NCBI GenBank assembly: GCA_028456385.1
Contig: JALNQF010000250.1
Location: 1 to 60,644 of the forward strand
DNA length: 60,644 nt
Reading direction: 5' to 3'
Source: Ophiosphaerella korrae
Lineage: Eukaryota; Ascomycota; Dothideomycetes; Pleosporales; Phaeosphaeriaceae
The position numbers and the translations under genes are program-made. Of the stretch, positions 9,852 through 22,909 are shown in pieces (position 1 is the stretch's first letter; the number at the start of each line of letters is the position of its first letter). The notes below the pieces were generated by a model that saw only the letters and a program-made list of their open reading frames with translations, was not told where the DNA came from and searched no databases.

Positions 9852-10999
9852 ATGGATTCAGACGGCAAAGAAGTTGGAATGTATGGGACATTCAGATCCT
9901 AACATGAAAGAGTAAAACTACAAGATATTGACAACTCAAAAACTTTCAAACAACCAGATGAGTATAAACCAGTATTCGCACGCAAGATGCTCGAGAACGC
10001 TGCTGCTGATACCGAGAAAGCTCGTGAGCCTGGCATTATTCCGCATGTTAACATTGACAAGCGCTGCTTTCAATGTACAAGTAAGAACCCAATTATAGAA
10101 TGTAAATTCAACGGGTTGGCTGAATTTGTGAATTCCAACGGTCAGAAACCACCGTACTACCTCGAAAGTTCGACGATAATATCTACCAACATCTATACAT
10201 CAGAACTGGATGATCAAGGGCATCGGCGAGTGCGAAATGATGGCTAGAGGCCGGTATACATGATCGTAGACGGACAAGGTGTTGGGATAACTCGAAAATA
10301 TACCTTGAAGCCAGATGGACAGGAACCGGATTCGTTACAGCAAGACCTCTCTACGCTTGCCCCCCCTAACAGCAGATCTTGCAGAGATAGTAAACATACA
10401 GAACACTTTACTTGCTAGCCCTGCGTGGGAGAAGATGAAGGAACTAGTTGTAGCTCTGCCAGTCAAAGTTGAAAACATCGTCTGCTTTGCGCTAGGCAGT
10501 CTGTTTGATGAAGTTTGCAAGTCAAATAGTCCCGAACTGCGCAGAGAAGAAGTCTACTAACGCCTGGTTGCGAGCGAGATCGCACAGTTTTCTCGCGCAA
10601 CACTATGAAAACGAATCTCCGTCGGTTCCAGTTGTTTCATATGATCCATGTTACACAATCCGTTCCTGCCAGCTTTTGACCTCATTTTCACATCCGGTTA
10701 CAATTGTTTCAAGTCCGCTTGAATATCTAAGCATTGCTCCCCATACATTAGTAATGTATGTTTTGCCGCCAAACAGTGTTCCGATTCTTGAAGTTATAGC
10801 TGATGCTTCGTTTCCCTCAGGGCCAGCGGCTATGTTCATCAGCAAGCCTATGCTTGAGTTTGCACCACGGGTAAAGCAATTACTGCGCCAATACGAGAAA
10901 TGGCCCCTGAGCCCTAGTGAATCTCAAAGCGCCAGTATAGTAAACCCCCCAGAGTTAGATTGGTTTGGTGAAATGATTTGGCTCACGCGGAAGGAATAA
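9852..10999 (+). pseudogene. SRR1-like domain protein, pseudogene
   Basis: A single ancestral reading can be followed from ATG 9852 through TAA 9900-9902 and TAG 10245-10247 to about 10366. The frame then shifts at a run of seven C (10360-10366), continues through VENIVCFALGSL, meets TAA 10558-10560, and shifts again near 10610 to end at 10999. Segments such as KRCFQCTSKNPIIEC, VPVVSYDPCYT and a C-terminal DWFGEMIWL match fungal SRR1-domain proteins as I remember them. Plant SRR1 acts in light and clock signalling; the fungal role is unclear. Three stops and two frameshifts make a product implausible. A 41-codon ORF at 9678-9803 just upstream could be its first exon. Confidence 0.75.
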
Positions 11000-11820
11000 A
11001 TCTCTGGATCTTATTTCCTGGTGTCGCGCACATTTGTGTATTATGAGATATGTAAAACCCAGAGTTGTTTAGTTAGTTTTTACATTGAATTTCTATCATC
11101 TGTTTAAGTCGCTCTTTTACAAGAGGTCATTCTTGAACTATTAGAAAATTTCAAATGTGGACCTACCTAATAGGTAGGTACGCACGCCACCCGCCTCACC
11201 TGAGTATCCGAAAACTATCAGCAGAGAAATCATTTACAAGTCAATTTTGTACCATATCTGAAGCCCACGTGCCATCTGCAGGAATATTGTCTTATCACGT
11301 ATACAAGTGCTGAATAATCACACCTCACCCCACCCCCCTAACTGCTTGCCCAAGGCCTCGACCCCGATGTTGAGACACCTATGGCAGGCCTCATATTACG
11401 TATCTATGAATGGATTTAAAGATGATACAGTCGTGCGGTATGACACGTTCTTCGGTATGCTGACATACCTGAGGCTAGACGGAAGGAGCGGATCAAACAG
11501 CCAGTCGACCAATAAACGACTGGATGATGATAATGGGTACTAGGGAAGCCTGTCACTCCGACCAGATAGCCGGGTAACCGAAAGTAATAACTGATGCCTT
11601 TTGATCATATTTTACTGGATATAGGCTATGTAAACGAGGGAAAACAGTGTCACAAGGCTTAGAACACAGCCAATGTTGCAATATACCTAAAGATGGTATG
11701 ATCTTTTTTATATAAACGTCCTGGCCACATGGCTCCACTCTTACCCGTATCATTAATACGAGGCCAATTATATAAACAACTTTCTATAATTGTGAGTTAT
11801 GATTTCGTCTCAAAAATACC
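11000..11820. other. Intergenic region, nothing recognised
   Basis: Short open frames are present on both strands but none has codon character or recognised motifs. Confidence 0.5.
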
Positions 11821-13223
11821 ATGTTCACTTATCGCCGTGCTCTCTGCAGCCCTAGTACTAAATTTGTGAGGTACTTTTGTATCTCTACTTCCAAAATGGT
11901 GGCAACAAACACGCCTTCCTTCCCTTTCGCACGCCCTCAAGCTTGGGATCTACCAGCAGAATATGCTCAACTGCGGAAGGAAAATCCCATCTCGAGAGTC
12001 GAATTGTGAGGCGGAAGTCACCCATGGCTTGTCGTCAAACACTAGGATGTCGTTGCTGTCTTGACTGATGATCGTTTATCCAAGGTACCTGGAGTCACCC
12101 ATCATCACTCTAGGTGCTAATACCCAAAGGAACGTACACGCCCCGGCTTTCCCGAGATGTCCGGCGGAGGAAAAGAAGCTGCTAAGAACAAGCCGACCTT
12201 CGTAGACATGGATCCAGCTGCGCATATGCGACAGCGCAGCATGGTCGAATCGCTTTTCACCCATGATGCCGTTGAAAAATTGCGACCGCACATTCAATCT
12301 ACCGTTGATAAGTTGCTAGACAAGATGGTCGCTGAAGGAAGCGAGACGCCAGTCGACTTGGTGGATAAATTCGCATTGCCTGTGCCCAGCAATATCATCT
12401 ATGGCATCCTCGGTGTTCCATTTGAAGACCTTGAATTTCTGACGGCACAGGCAGCAATTCGGAGCAATGGAAGTGGGACAGCGCTCGAAGCGTCGAAAGC
12501 GAGTCAAACCTTATTGGACTATATCGGTGACTTGGTTGACAAATGAGCTCAATTGCCTAAAGACGACTTGATCAGTAAATTAGTCACTGAAAAAGTCAAG
12601 CCCGGAAATATTGAGCGCTCAGATGCGGTCGCCATTGCATTTTTAATGCTGGTTGCTGGGAACGCGACAATGGTTAACATGATCCTCCTAGGTGTCACCA
12701 TCCTACTGCGACATCCCACACAGGCCGATCCGTTACTTGCTTCAGCTTTAGTATCGGAATTATGTCGCTACCACACTGGCTCCGCAGTGGCCACACGCCG
12801 CGTTGCAAAAGTAGATATTGAGCTTCAAGGGCACCAGATCAAAGCTGGCGAGGGTATTATCGCTGCTACGCGGCCAGCTAGCTGAGATGAAGACGTCCTT
12901 TCAGATCCAGAAGTGTTCGATATCCTTCGATTTGTGAGCAAGGATAAAGGTGGACGCGGCGAAGACTCATATCAGGCCATGGGATATGGTTGGGGCCAGC
13001 ATAGATGTGTGGCTGAGCCATTAGCAAGAGGAGAATTAGAAATTGTGTTCGTTAAGTGGCTAATCCATTGTGTCCTTTACGAAAGGCGCAGGCTAATTGT
13101 GGTTCTCTAGCAACTCTGTTCCAACGACTGCCAAAATTGAATCTCGCTGTGCCATTTCAGCAGATTAAATGGTCGCCGCCGAAGAAGGATGTAGGTATCA
13201 CGGAGTTGCTGGTGATTTGGTAG
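11821..13223 (+). pseudogene. Cytochrome P450nor (CYP55A, nitric oxide reductase), pseudogene
   Basis: Homology runs along the whole length of P450nor, the soluble fungal haem enzyme that reduces NO to N2O with NAD(P)H during denitrification. Visible landmarks are a basic leader MFTYRRALCSPSTKF like that of the mitochondrial isoform, KPTFVDMDPAAHMRQRSMVE, an I-helix LMLVAGNATMVNMI, ELCRYHTGSAVATRR, and haem loop GYGWGQHRCVAEPLA with its cysteine. An intron sits at 12085-12129; a second remnant lies about 13050-13108. In-frame stops occur at 12007-12009, 12043-12045, 12544-12546 and 12883-12885, a few codons are missing near 12723, and the K/R-helix to meander region is degraded. The last exon still ends at TAG 13221-13223. 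Confidence 0.9.
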
Positions 13224-14582
13224 TGGTTCAGCGTGGTATATTGAGTTCCTCATTGTCGTATATTTCGAGCGTATCGTTACAGTCAATGACAAACCTCAAT
13301 CCTATACGAAATTGATCCAATGTCGCACATAATCTGCGCCAACGCAACTCAAGAATATTGATCTCAGTCACCCTTAGGATTTTATGGTCTGCGGAAGAAG
13401 ATAGCCATCTTCAATTTGTCAAACTTTCTATCCTTGAATATCGTTTTAATTTGCTGTTGTATTGACTTATCACGATGATTTGGATAAGAACCAAATCTTA
13501 TCTAATGACAGCACTGAAACAATGCTTGCTGACCTACCTGGTTCTTACTTTGTCAACGGTGAATTTTGCTGAAGAAAGTTTATAATAATCAGCGACCGGC
13601 AACACCTTCGATCCCTTCTATGACCATGGCTTAATTTTTGTCGTACCTGAGATCTGATAGCATGTCCGTGTCCGTTGTACAGCGATTTGCAGCGTTCTAA
13701 CACGTTAGTGTTGTGGCGCTGCAATTCACAGTAGCTGAGGAGGTAAACATGTCGTTAGGTAGGGTATGGAAATAACTTCCATTTTGGTGGTGGATTTTCT
13801 TCTAAGCTGATTTCGTCCGGGCTGACCATCGGTCCGGCCGTCGTGATGCAAGCGAAGATTTGCCCGGTGATGGACAACGTGTACACGCAAACCAATTTCA
13901 TGTCCATGCAAAGAGTCGTGTGCCGGGGTAGCAATCGGAACCCAGTAAACCGTTCATATCGATGGATCGGTGGTTTGATCAAGGGACTCTGGTGTGACAC
14001 TAATAGTGTTCTGTAACGCCTTAGATATGATGTTTGCAAGCATTACTAGTCCGCAAATGTGAAATCCAAGTTCCGGAATGTTTCACAAGAGGCACAATAT
14101 GATAGCTGCTGCGTGAGCCTGGCCTGGCACTGACGTCACCACATATGGCAGATGTCTTCTTGTCTTGCATGTTTCTCTCGAGGCTCAACGTTTCAGTCCG
14201 GCAAGGCCTTCTCGACAGGGACCAGTGAAGTTGGGCAGGCTTGACATATGTATTAGAAATGATGTGATGAACAAACATCACAAGCCTTAACAGGGCACGC
14301 GAACGAGGAGTACGTTGGCCGATCATATGAGCATCATTGGCGACTCTAATATACGCCAATTATGGTTGCCATTATATTCAGTCGAGAGCCTTCTCATAGG
14401 ATTTGGGACGGTGATTTAACAATCGCCAAAAGTTTGATTCGGTTTTAGCGATCGATTTACTAATTTTCGAGTTTTGGCGGATTGGTATCGATTTGAATAG
14501 TGACCTATATGCACGTTAGCATGCAGTATTGCGTGCAAGACCTGGAGCATCAGGAAGAATAATTAATGCAACAGATCTAGCT
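13224..14582. other. Intergenic region, nothing recognised
   Basis: No gene is recognised. A short inverted repeat GATAAGA...TCTTATC lies near 13482-13502. A minus-strand open frame at 13755-14039 has no recognisable motif. Confidence 0.5.
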
Positions 14583-15315
14583 TTAAAACAACTTATTTGA
14601 ACCCACCGGACCATCATTGACCAAAGCAACATCCATCATCGCTGCGAAAAGACCATCCTGGACTTTTTCAGGCTCATACAATTCGCCAACTTTCTTGTAG
14701 AATGCCTGATACAAGGCCTTGGCTTTATCGCCGCTAGCAGATTGATGGAAGTCTGGTTTGTTTCCCTTTTTCACTGATGCAAGCAGTGTGAATTGAGAAA
14801 CTTTTCCATTAGCCTGGCGCACATCCTAAAATGCGAGCACTAAAGAAGCAGTGGAAGTTCATATAAAAGTCAAGGTTTGTAACAGTACGTACCACAAAGG
14901 ACTTCTCCGCCAATTTCTTGAACGTTACACTTCCACTGCCGGATGTCAATATATTTCAAGGAAGATGAATTATAATTTTGCTGTGATTGGCTGATGCTGA
15001 CGTCCAAAATATTCTGAATTCACTATTCACAAACACGAGAGAGAAACAGGCCTAGCTACTTACGCGAGCCGGAGGGTCCGTGGAACCGTCCCATAATTTA
15101 GTTTTCAAGATTTTGCTCGCCATAGCCTCGACGTCTTTCTCGGTGTCGTCTTTAGAGACGGCAGCCAAGACGAGCAACCCTTTGCCAATAGACGATATTA
15201 GCTGGCCATCTACCGTAACCGACGCTGACTTTACTCTCTGTAGCACCGCTGTGCCTGGTCAGAGGCAAGCCATGGTAACAAGTATAGTTATCCGCAGGGA
15301 TTTCTTACTCCTCAT
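14583..15315 (-). CDS. D-aminoacyl-tRNA deacylase (DTD)
   Basis: Four exons on the minus strand, 15309-15315, 15064-15248, 14893-14935 and 14583-14800, splice to 453 nt and 150 aa, exactly the usual DTD length. The first exon supplies only ATGAGGA, giving MRTVLQRVKSASVTVDGQ. Key motifs are VSQFTLL (the SQxxx active-site strand, created by splicing exon 3 to exon 4) and NDGPV, the Gly-cisPro motif that excludes L-amino acids. The enzyme removes D-amino acids mischarged on tRNA, in the cytosol. Introns are 60, 128 and 92 nt with canonical GT...AG. It is divergent from NOT3/5, sharing a spacer of about 400 bp. Confidence 0.93.
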
Positions 15316-15718
15316 ATTGGCGGGGTAGTCCCAGGATTGATTAGATAAAGTAAAGGCGAATGGTTCCCTGGAATAGATAATCAAAGGAGATTAAGAAACT
15401 GTCATTCATGGAGGGGTTGCGGTCTCTAGAGTGAATGTTAAGGAGACGAACCAGTTGTAGTACGCGCAACTGAGGGCGAGGCGTAGCGCGTTCGCGTGGA
15501 TGCCAAGGCGCTAAAGTGATCGACCTGGGGCTAGTGATCGCGATACCTGATGCGATGCGCTGGGGCTGGTAAGTTGCACGACAAAGCAAACATCATCTCC
15601 TGATTGCGATTAAGCAGACAGCTACGTGCTTCTCAACCGCCCAGCCTCCTCTCCCCGCGCGTGACTCGGGAACGCATCAGCCCAAAACGAAAGCCCTCAG
15701 GCCGAGGCTACATTCACA
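15316..15718. other. Divergent promoter region between DTD and NOT3/5
   Basis: About 400 bp without a gene. It must contain start regions for both neighbours. No clear TATA box is visible. Confidence 0.5.
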
Positions 15719-17763
15719 ATGGCAGCTCGCAAGCTCCAACAGGAGATTGACAAATGCTTCAAGAAGGTCAGCGAAGGCGTGATGACCTTCGAGAGCATAT
15801 ATGAGAAGATAGTTATGACAACAAATCTATCGCAGAAGGACAAGCTAGAAGATCAGCTGAAGAAGGAGATTAAGAAGCTGCAGAGGTCGCGAGATCAGAT
15901 CAAGACATGGGCGGCCATGAGCGAGATCAAGGACAAGAAGCCGCTGTTAGAACAAAGGAAGCTCATTGAGACGGTATGCGCAATATTACATTGCCCACTG
16001 CTAGCCTACTGATTGCATGCAGCAAATGGAGCGTTTCAAAGCAGTGGAGAAAGAAATGAAAACCAAGGCATACTCAAAGGAAGGCCTGCAATTGGCATCC
16101 AAAATCGACCCTAAAGACAAGGAGAGAATGGATATGGTCGAGTTCTTGCAGCACATGAACGAAGAGCTGGAACGACAAATAGAGACCATCGAGGCCGAAA
16201 TCGAGGCTATGACCGTCACCACCAAGAAGAGCAAGAAGTCGGACAACTCCAAGGCGGAGCGGATAGCGGAGCTCGAAGACACGACGGAGCGGCATAAATG
16301 GCATCAGAATAAGTTGGATCTGTTGCAACGGGCGCTGGAAAATAGCAGTATTGAGACAGAACAGGTCAAAGAAATTGAAGAAAGCATCAAATACTACGTT
16401 GACGAGAACCAAAGCCCCGACTTTATGGAAGACGACACAATATATGACGACCTCAATCTGCAAGAAGAGGAGGCTATCTTTGGCATGGGAGGCGAGATTG
16501 ACCACGTGTCGTCGCAAGATACACAGTCAATACAAGACGAAACACCAGAGATCGAAGGGAAACCACTGGCGCCCAAAGCAAAATCAGTAGAACCAGCGCA
16601 ATCAGGCGCGCGACGGCCATCAACGCAGTCGAAGTCGCCGTTACCGGCATTAGCAACATTACATACGCCACTACCTGGTGCCTCAAGCTCTACGACCACG
16701 TCCATGAAACCTGCACCATTACCTACACGAACACCAGGAGAACCGTTGAAGTACGCCTCGGCGGCGGCGGCGGCTGCCGCAAGTGACAAAAATGGAGTGG
16801 GCATTGCTCCTCTGCCACCACCACCGGCAGCACCCGCGGTACAGTCAGGCCTAGTACCAGCAGGTGCGCGGGCAAGTGCAACCACTTCGCCAGCGATGTC
16901 ACATCTTAAATTGGCACAATCATCAGGCGAGACAGCACAGGCTTCACAGCCTGCCGCAACATTAAGCCTCCCAACTACACCAGCCCTTGAGAAGCAGAAT
17001 CTTGCACGTGCAGCTTCAGCTGAAGATGCCGCTAAGGTGAGCAGAAGGACGCCTGCGCCCGAGCGCGTTGAAGAGGAACCACAAGTTGCGACACCACCAT
17101 TGACGAACGGCGACTCGCATGCAGAAGACGATGATGAGGAATCCGTATATCATCTCCCTTCAAGCTTACAAGACTTGCTCGAGTCGTTTGAAGCAACAAA
17201 GAATGACATAAATGCTTCGAAACCGCCAGACGAACGAATGCTTGCATCTTCAATGGCCACGGCACCGGATACCGCTGACACCGAAGCGCCCCGACACTAT
17301 CGACCTCTGAATCCCTACCCATTTACGCCCTCTCATTATCCCCAGGAACCTTTACCCATCTTTGATGATCCTCGTCTCTATTCTCGAATTGAGACTGACG
17401 CCTTGTTCTATGCGTTCTACTACCGCCAGGGCACTTATCAACAATATCTTGCAGCTAAGGCACTCAAGTCACAAAGCTGGAGATTCCACAGACAGTATCA
17501 GACTTGGTTTCAACGTCATGAGGAGCCAAAATCAATTACTGAAGACTATGAGCAAGGAACCTATCGCTTTTTCGATTATGAGAGCACATGGTAAGATTCC
17601 CCCCCTCAGTCCTAGCACCTTGCACGTTGTAACATCTGAATGCTCCTGGTCGATCGTATACTTATATATGCACGTTGTTCGATCCTTCTCTAACTTTTGC
17701 AGGATGAACCGAAGGAAGGCCGATTTTAGATTCGCTTATAGGTTCCTGGAGGATGAGCTATGA
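15719..17763 (+). CDS. CCR4-NOT complex subunit NOT3/NOT5
   Basis: Exons 15719-15973, 16023-17590 and 17703-17763 give 627 aa. Residues 1-230 are the NOT3 N-terminal coiled-coil domain ([18 protein letters not shown], then [17 protein letters not shown]). A proline/serine/alanine-rich linker includes a run of nine alanines and PPPP stretches. The C-terminus is the NOT2/3/5 box, with [35 protein letters not shown] and, through the last 61-nt exon, [20 protein letters not shown]. The complex shortens mRNA poly(A) tails and regulates transcription and decay. Filamentous fungi usually have one NOT3/5 protein. Without the last splice the protein would stop at STW, losing the conserved end, so the intron is convincing. 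Confidence 0.95.
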
Positions 17764-19180
17764 GCTATGAGCCGCGCGACACCCTGCTCTCGTGAGATGA
17801 CATTATAGCACCATAGTCACACTGTATTAAGTATTTAGTAGTCCTGGAATGGTCTCTGTTTAAGGGGAACGTCTTGTGCTTTCGGAACTCAAGCGCAGTC
17901 TGGCACGATATCGCTTCAAACCCCATGCTAAAGTGCTAAAGACGCTAGGTGAATTTGGCTTTCATTAAGTAACTTACGGTGAGACAGATGTGAGGCTCAT
18001 CAACCTCCGAGCTGTTCTCCGCCCTCTTTGGTGGACAGTGCCAGATTACAGCACGTACCAAGGGAGTCGGGCGTATTCTTACATGATGTGGCTGAACCCG
18101 GCGGCTTTCGCCAGATTGGCCGCGACATGGATTTGGTCAACGTGGCCCCCAAATGCCACCTGCAAATAAGGCTGTGGCGCTCAGAATCTGTTGTTCTAGT
18201 GGCTGCAGAAGCGAGATTCCTTTCCGCAACGTCGAACTTCATTTTATGCCCGACTGTACCTTGTTCTGGGATAATTCTGTGCCCCAGCGGTTACAGGATC
18301 AATCATGTGCAGACCGCAAGTTGGCATCTACAATACTGTGACCATTGCGCATGCGAGTCGCTCTCCGGCAGGCAGAACACGACACACACGTGCAAACAGG
18401 CGTTTGATGACGGTAACCAACGTTTACTTATACAAGCGTGGCGGGATATCCTAATTCGGTCAGCAGCTCGCAAGGCGTTCCACTTTCACCGCTAAGCGGA
18501 TTGGACAACAGCCTTTGGGCCTATCCTGAAACCCGCTAACCAAGGCATGGTTGTTGCGTAAGGTGGGCCGGGTTGGGCATGGTGCAGCGCGGATTCATCC
18601 TTCTTTTGTTGTTCAGTATTTGCTATCGCCGCAACTAACGCGTGGGTGATTAGCAATATTACGCCAGGGCCCCAGTATTCGGCAAGCAATTCTTAAGTGT
18701 GGTTGGGCTAGAGTCGTCCTGGGATAAGTACTAGAATCTCTAAGAGACGGAGTGAATGGACTACAGGTTTTCTGCCTTGGAAAACGCCTGGGACTAAATA
18801 AGTACAGACTGTTGTGGTAGCTAGAGGAACGTGCACCGCATAAGACAGGAAAAGTTATTATACAGAATCACAGAGCTTTCACCGTTGCGCCACTAATCCT
18901 TCCATAACAAGTGTCTTGTTATATCACCACAAAGACCTCGACTCCCACGCTTGCCCAGTTACTTGACGTCAGCCCTACGCCAAATCTTGTGTGGGGTACC
19001 AACTCTTTGGGAGCACGACATAGCCTGGGTTCCTAATTTTTCAGCTCTTACTTTTTCACATCTACTTTGTCAAGTGGCGCGGTCGATCGATTAGTCCGAC
19101 TCCAATCCTTCGACAAGATTATCACCCAACAGTCCAGCGAGGCCTGCGTCTGAGTGCGATTTCGCCCGTCTCTAAACACG
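17764..19180. other. Intergenic region, nothing recognised
   Basis: A 155-codon open frame at 18028-18495 lacks recognisable motifs and is probably chance. The last 300 bases before 19181 serve as promoter for the zinc-finger gene; no TATA box is obvious. Confidence 0.5.
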
Positions 19181-20679
19181 ATGCTAGCAAGTCACAATAA
19201 GTTGGGCTCCTTCGGGCATAGTGAGCCTCATTTCACTCAAGAATTCCGGTACGTTCAATTGATCTGTTTAAGACTTGGGGTGGCAGTGTGAAGTGAGCAG
19301 AGCAACTTAGGCATCCATATAAAGAGAAACATAACGCCTGATAGATAATCGACACGCATTTCTCACTGACTATTTTAGCTCCATCCACGGGAGAGAGTCG
19401 TTTGATAAATCCTCAGTTGCTACGCGAAAATCTGCCAGGTACAACAAGTTTCGCATTGTGCCGTTCGCCTACCGCCCGTGTTCTAGTCCAGGCACTACCC
19501 GCAAAAGAAAGGCTTTACGCCCGAAGCAAGAACCAGTCTCGCCCGTCATGTCAGGATACGGCGTAAGTTTTTACGAGCATACAGGGCATTGATCCAAACG
19601 ACTCATTTCAAAATCAGTATCCCTCTTCCGGCCAAGGAAATTTTAGCTACACCAGTGACGCCTACCAAACAATACCACAATACACCCAGACTCAGATTAA
19701 CCAGTACTACGCACAATACCAATGCTACCCTCCGCAGCCATATCAAATTATCCCAGAATATTATGCTCAACCTAGTCAAGCCATACCCGTAGCATATCAA
19801 CAAACCACAGCCGGGGCGGAATATAACAACTCGCAATGGCACGGACATGGGGATAACCTCGAGGTGCCCGTAGCAACATCCCAAGGTCCAACAAGGTGAG
19901 CAACACTTGACTAATATTGACGTTTCTCAGAACTAACTCATTACGCAGAAGTAACAGCCGAGCAAGGTACGCCCCAACGATTTCACTATTCATCTAAAAA
20001 TAGAATTATTTCTTCCAAAACTGGCTCTTTCTCCCTAGAGAATACTAACATGCTGTTACAGGACCTGGACCTGTGATATAGCCAACTGTACGTCATCTGC
20101 CAACTTTACCCGCCTCGCGGATCTGCAACGCCACCAATCCACCGTCCATGGTGTCGGAGTCCCTGAATTCCCATGCACTGTCCCGCGTTGCAACCGCGTA
20201 GCTGATAAAGGATTTACCCGCCGCGACCATTTAGTCGAACATCTTCGAAATTTCCACCACATGGACATTCCGAAGCGACGACCAGGAGAGCGATCCGCGT
20301 TCCCATTTGGCTGGCCCGAAGGGTTCCAAAGCCAGTGAGTACGACCTAAGGGAAAGGGAAGAGAAAAGAGGAGGACTGATGCAGTTGTAGGGGTGCAAGT
20401 ACAGGGGTTTCTATTGTGGGTGCAAGCAGGAGTAGTCGAACAGATGGCCGGGGACGAATTCGCAAGCCATCACGAAGAGGAGGACACGTAGGGGGTTTCG
20501 GACGCAGAGGGAGCCGGAGCGTAAACATAGACAGCGGGCGACTAACACAGCACGGCCATTCACAGGATGATACATCTGCGTCAGCTTTGCGCCCTTCTGA
20601 AATCGTTCTTGATCGCCTAGGCATGCATTTCTCCGCCGCTTCTCAGTCTCCCTTTACGCTGGGAGACACCGATCCTTGA
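19181..20679 (+). CDS. C2H2 zinc-finger protein, six exons
   Basis: Exons 19181-19248, 19379-19562, 19618-19895, 19949-19966, 20062-20334 and 20385-20679 join to 371 aa in one frame. Because exons are short it is easily missed by ORF calling. Exon 2 carries a basic stretch (RKRKALRPK). Exon 3 is rich in Tyr and Gln, like an activation or low-complexity domain. Exon 5 holds two C2H2 fingers, CDIANC...HQSTVH and CTVPRC...HLRNFH, the second followed by KRRPGERS. Exon 6 is Arg/Gly/Ser rich (RKPSRRGGHVGGFGRRGSRS). It is probably a sequence-specific transcription factor in the nucleus; target unknown. Exon 4 is only 18 nt, a weak point in the model. Confidence 0.8.
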
Positions 20680-22909
20680 ACAGCGCCGACTTTTGGGGCT
20701 TGAATGCCGGGCGATCCGGGGCGTAACTGGGGGGTATGGGCGCGGCCGTCGTGCGTAACGGATGAACCGTCTCGTGGGCTCCCAGACGCCTTCGCTAGAT
20801 TTCCCTTTCCGTCTGTCTCCTTCTCCTTTTTATTACATTTTTTGTATTACGGCGTCATGGTATTTCAGTGGAGTTATATTCTCTTAACATGCAGGTGTCG
20901 CGGTGTAAGCAATCAGTGTCGGACATGCGAAGCCTAGGATGCAGAGCTTGCGAACTCGGTGCCTGGTATTCAGGAGTTGAATATTTTTACTTTTGCTTTT
21001 GTTTGTTATTCGTCAGTTGTCCATTTTTTGCTCATTGTCAGCATGAAATCTAGAGCGCTTCCACAAGTCAGGGGATTGGGTTGCATAAAATAAAGTTGCA
21101 TATACGAGTTGTGCCCAATCATTATAGAGGGAGATTGGGTGCACGTAATACTGTATATGCACACTGTATTACGTGGCAACCGTTAAAATCCAGAGCCGAC
21201 CGTATGTGCGATTAGAGGGTTTGAGAGATGGTATTGTTTGAATCATGTTCTGGTGCATATGGGGTTAGATAGCTACCTGCAACCGCGCTAGCAGCCATCC
21301 TACTATACGAACGAACCATACGCAATAAGGCTGGTAAATTCAAATTTAATTCTTATTGCTTACTTAATTAGTAAACGTGGCTGAACAGCCAAATATGCCA
21401 CTCAAGATGCAATCAGGTGACCGGGTGATCCACATCCTTACATTCAAACAAACTATTTCATTGCTTTACCTAATTCTTTGTGGGCTGGTAGTGGAGATAA
21501 CGATGCCCGAGACCCGAGCGGCTGGAATTAATCGATTTTCTCCGGCAGTCGAGAAGGAAGCAAGTCAAGCGAGGAGGCACGGAAACCTTCAGCTGTCCCC
21601 AAAATCGTACCCAAGCTCCCGTCCCGTGGAGGCGTAGCCCATTTAGCCCACTGTTGGACACGAACCTAGATTTAGAAATGGTAACATGGCAAGTGAAGAT
21701 GAGACACAGATTGACGGTCCAGGCTACTTGAATCCGTACGCCGCAATGCCGCTCGAACGCCTGATGGCGTGCGTATGAGCCTTGATAGACGTGCCCAAGT
21801 AGATGATCCAAACATAGGTGAGCTACCCATCAGATCCAAAGTAGCAGATATACAAAGAAATAAGCATCTTATACGCCTCAGGCACGTGTGAACCGAGGCA
21901 TAGCACGGTTGTACAAAGTCGGAGCTGGGGACCAAGAGCCTCAACTCAGGTCTCGGATGTCATCCGGGAGCACCGATCACCTGGGTATACTGCTCCCTGA
22001 TAATGCGATGCGCTGACTGAAGGTTTTTGATCCTTCGGCAAAGGCTAACTCACGTGATGTCGTTGGTGTAGTATGCCTTGCTGCCTTATTGCGGCGCGGG
22101 CAAGTGTGGTGAATGGAAGTATAGATGGGTGAGTAAGAACGGAGGAATAAAGACCGATAATGGTTTTCTGAGAGACGTAAGATGCAGATGTGTCACTTGA
22201 AAAGAATGGAGTTGTGAGACGAACTGGAAAGCAGAGCGACCAATGATGGACAATATGAGTTCGCTTACTATCCCATTACAGCCAATCATACTCGCCCACT
22301 TGGAGACACAGTAGATAGGTACTCAACCTATCTTCTCAAACCATCAAATGTCCCATTAGTAATGAGCTAAAATTGTTGTAGCCTAATATCGTCGGAAAGC
22401 CATCAGTGCAATACGCCATTTCCAAAACTAGATGGAGGCCAGACGTAATATGAACTTGAACCCTGCAGTACGGGCTATTCGCTCGCGCTCATTAAACTAT
22501 CACATGTAACCATAAAGTGTCGTATGCATAGAGTAGAGTGCTGGCAATGACGTGTGTTGTTCGGCTAGCGCACAACGGCCTTTGGCTCCAGATTGTCCGT
22601 CGTCAACACCCAACACCCCCTTCCCTCGACACATCACCTTCGACTATTGTTCGCTACCTCCTTTGTGCACCTACTCTGATTGCTTAAGGCTTTAACTCAT
22701 GTCTTTCAAACTACACATAAATTTCTCCATAACTGAATTTACAGACTCATTGCCGTTTCAATAACTGCATCCTTAGCCTCGTTCCCCGCATTCTCCCGTT
22801 AAAACAAACATATTTCTGCCTGTCCTATACGAAGTGGTAGACTCACTTCTTTCTTATTCATAGGATACACATATCAGACGATTACATAGGTCGCAAAGCC
22901 TGTTGCAGA
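20680..22909. other. Long intergenic region
   Basis: No gene recognised on either strand. It contains an imperfect hairpin cluster at about 21090-21180 (GCCCAATC...GATTGGG and a perfect 10-bp stem at 21142-21175). The last 300 bases are CT-rich and lead to the IFRD gene. Confidence 0.5.
21142..21175. repeat. Perfect inverted repeat, 10-bp stem, 14-nt loop
   Basis: CACGTAATAC at 21142-21151 pairs with GTATTACGTG at 21166-21175. Just upstream, GCCCAATC and GATTGGGTGC form another stem. Could be a cruciform or the end of a miniature transposon; no target duplication was identified. Confidence 0.6.

Noticed and set aside
16394..16885. Minus-strand frame opposite NOT3/5
   Set aside because: Shadow of the Ala/Pro-rich coding strand; the plus-strand protein is clearly conserved.
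18028..18495. 155-codon plus-strand frame
   Set aside because: No motif, no codon bias, and unusual composition; treated as chance.
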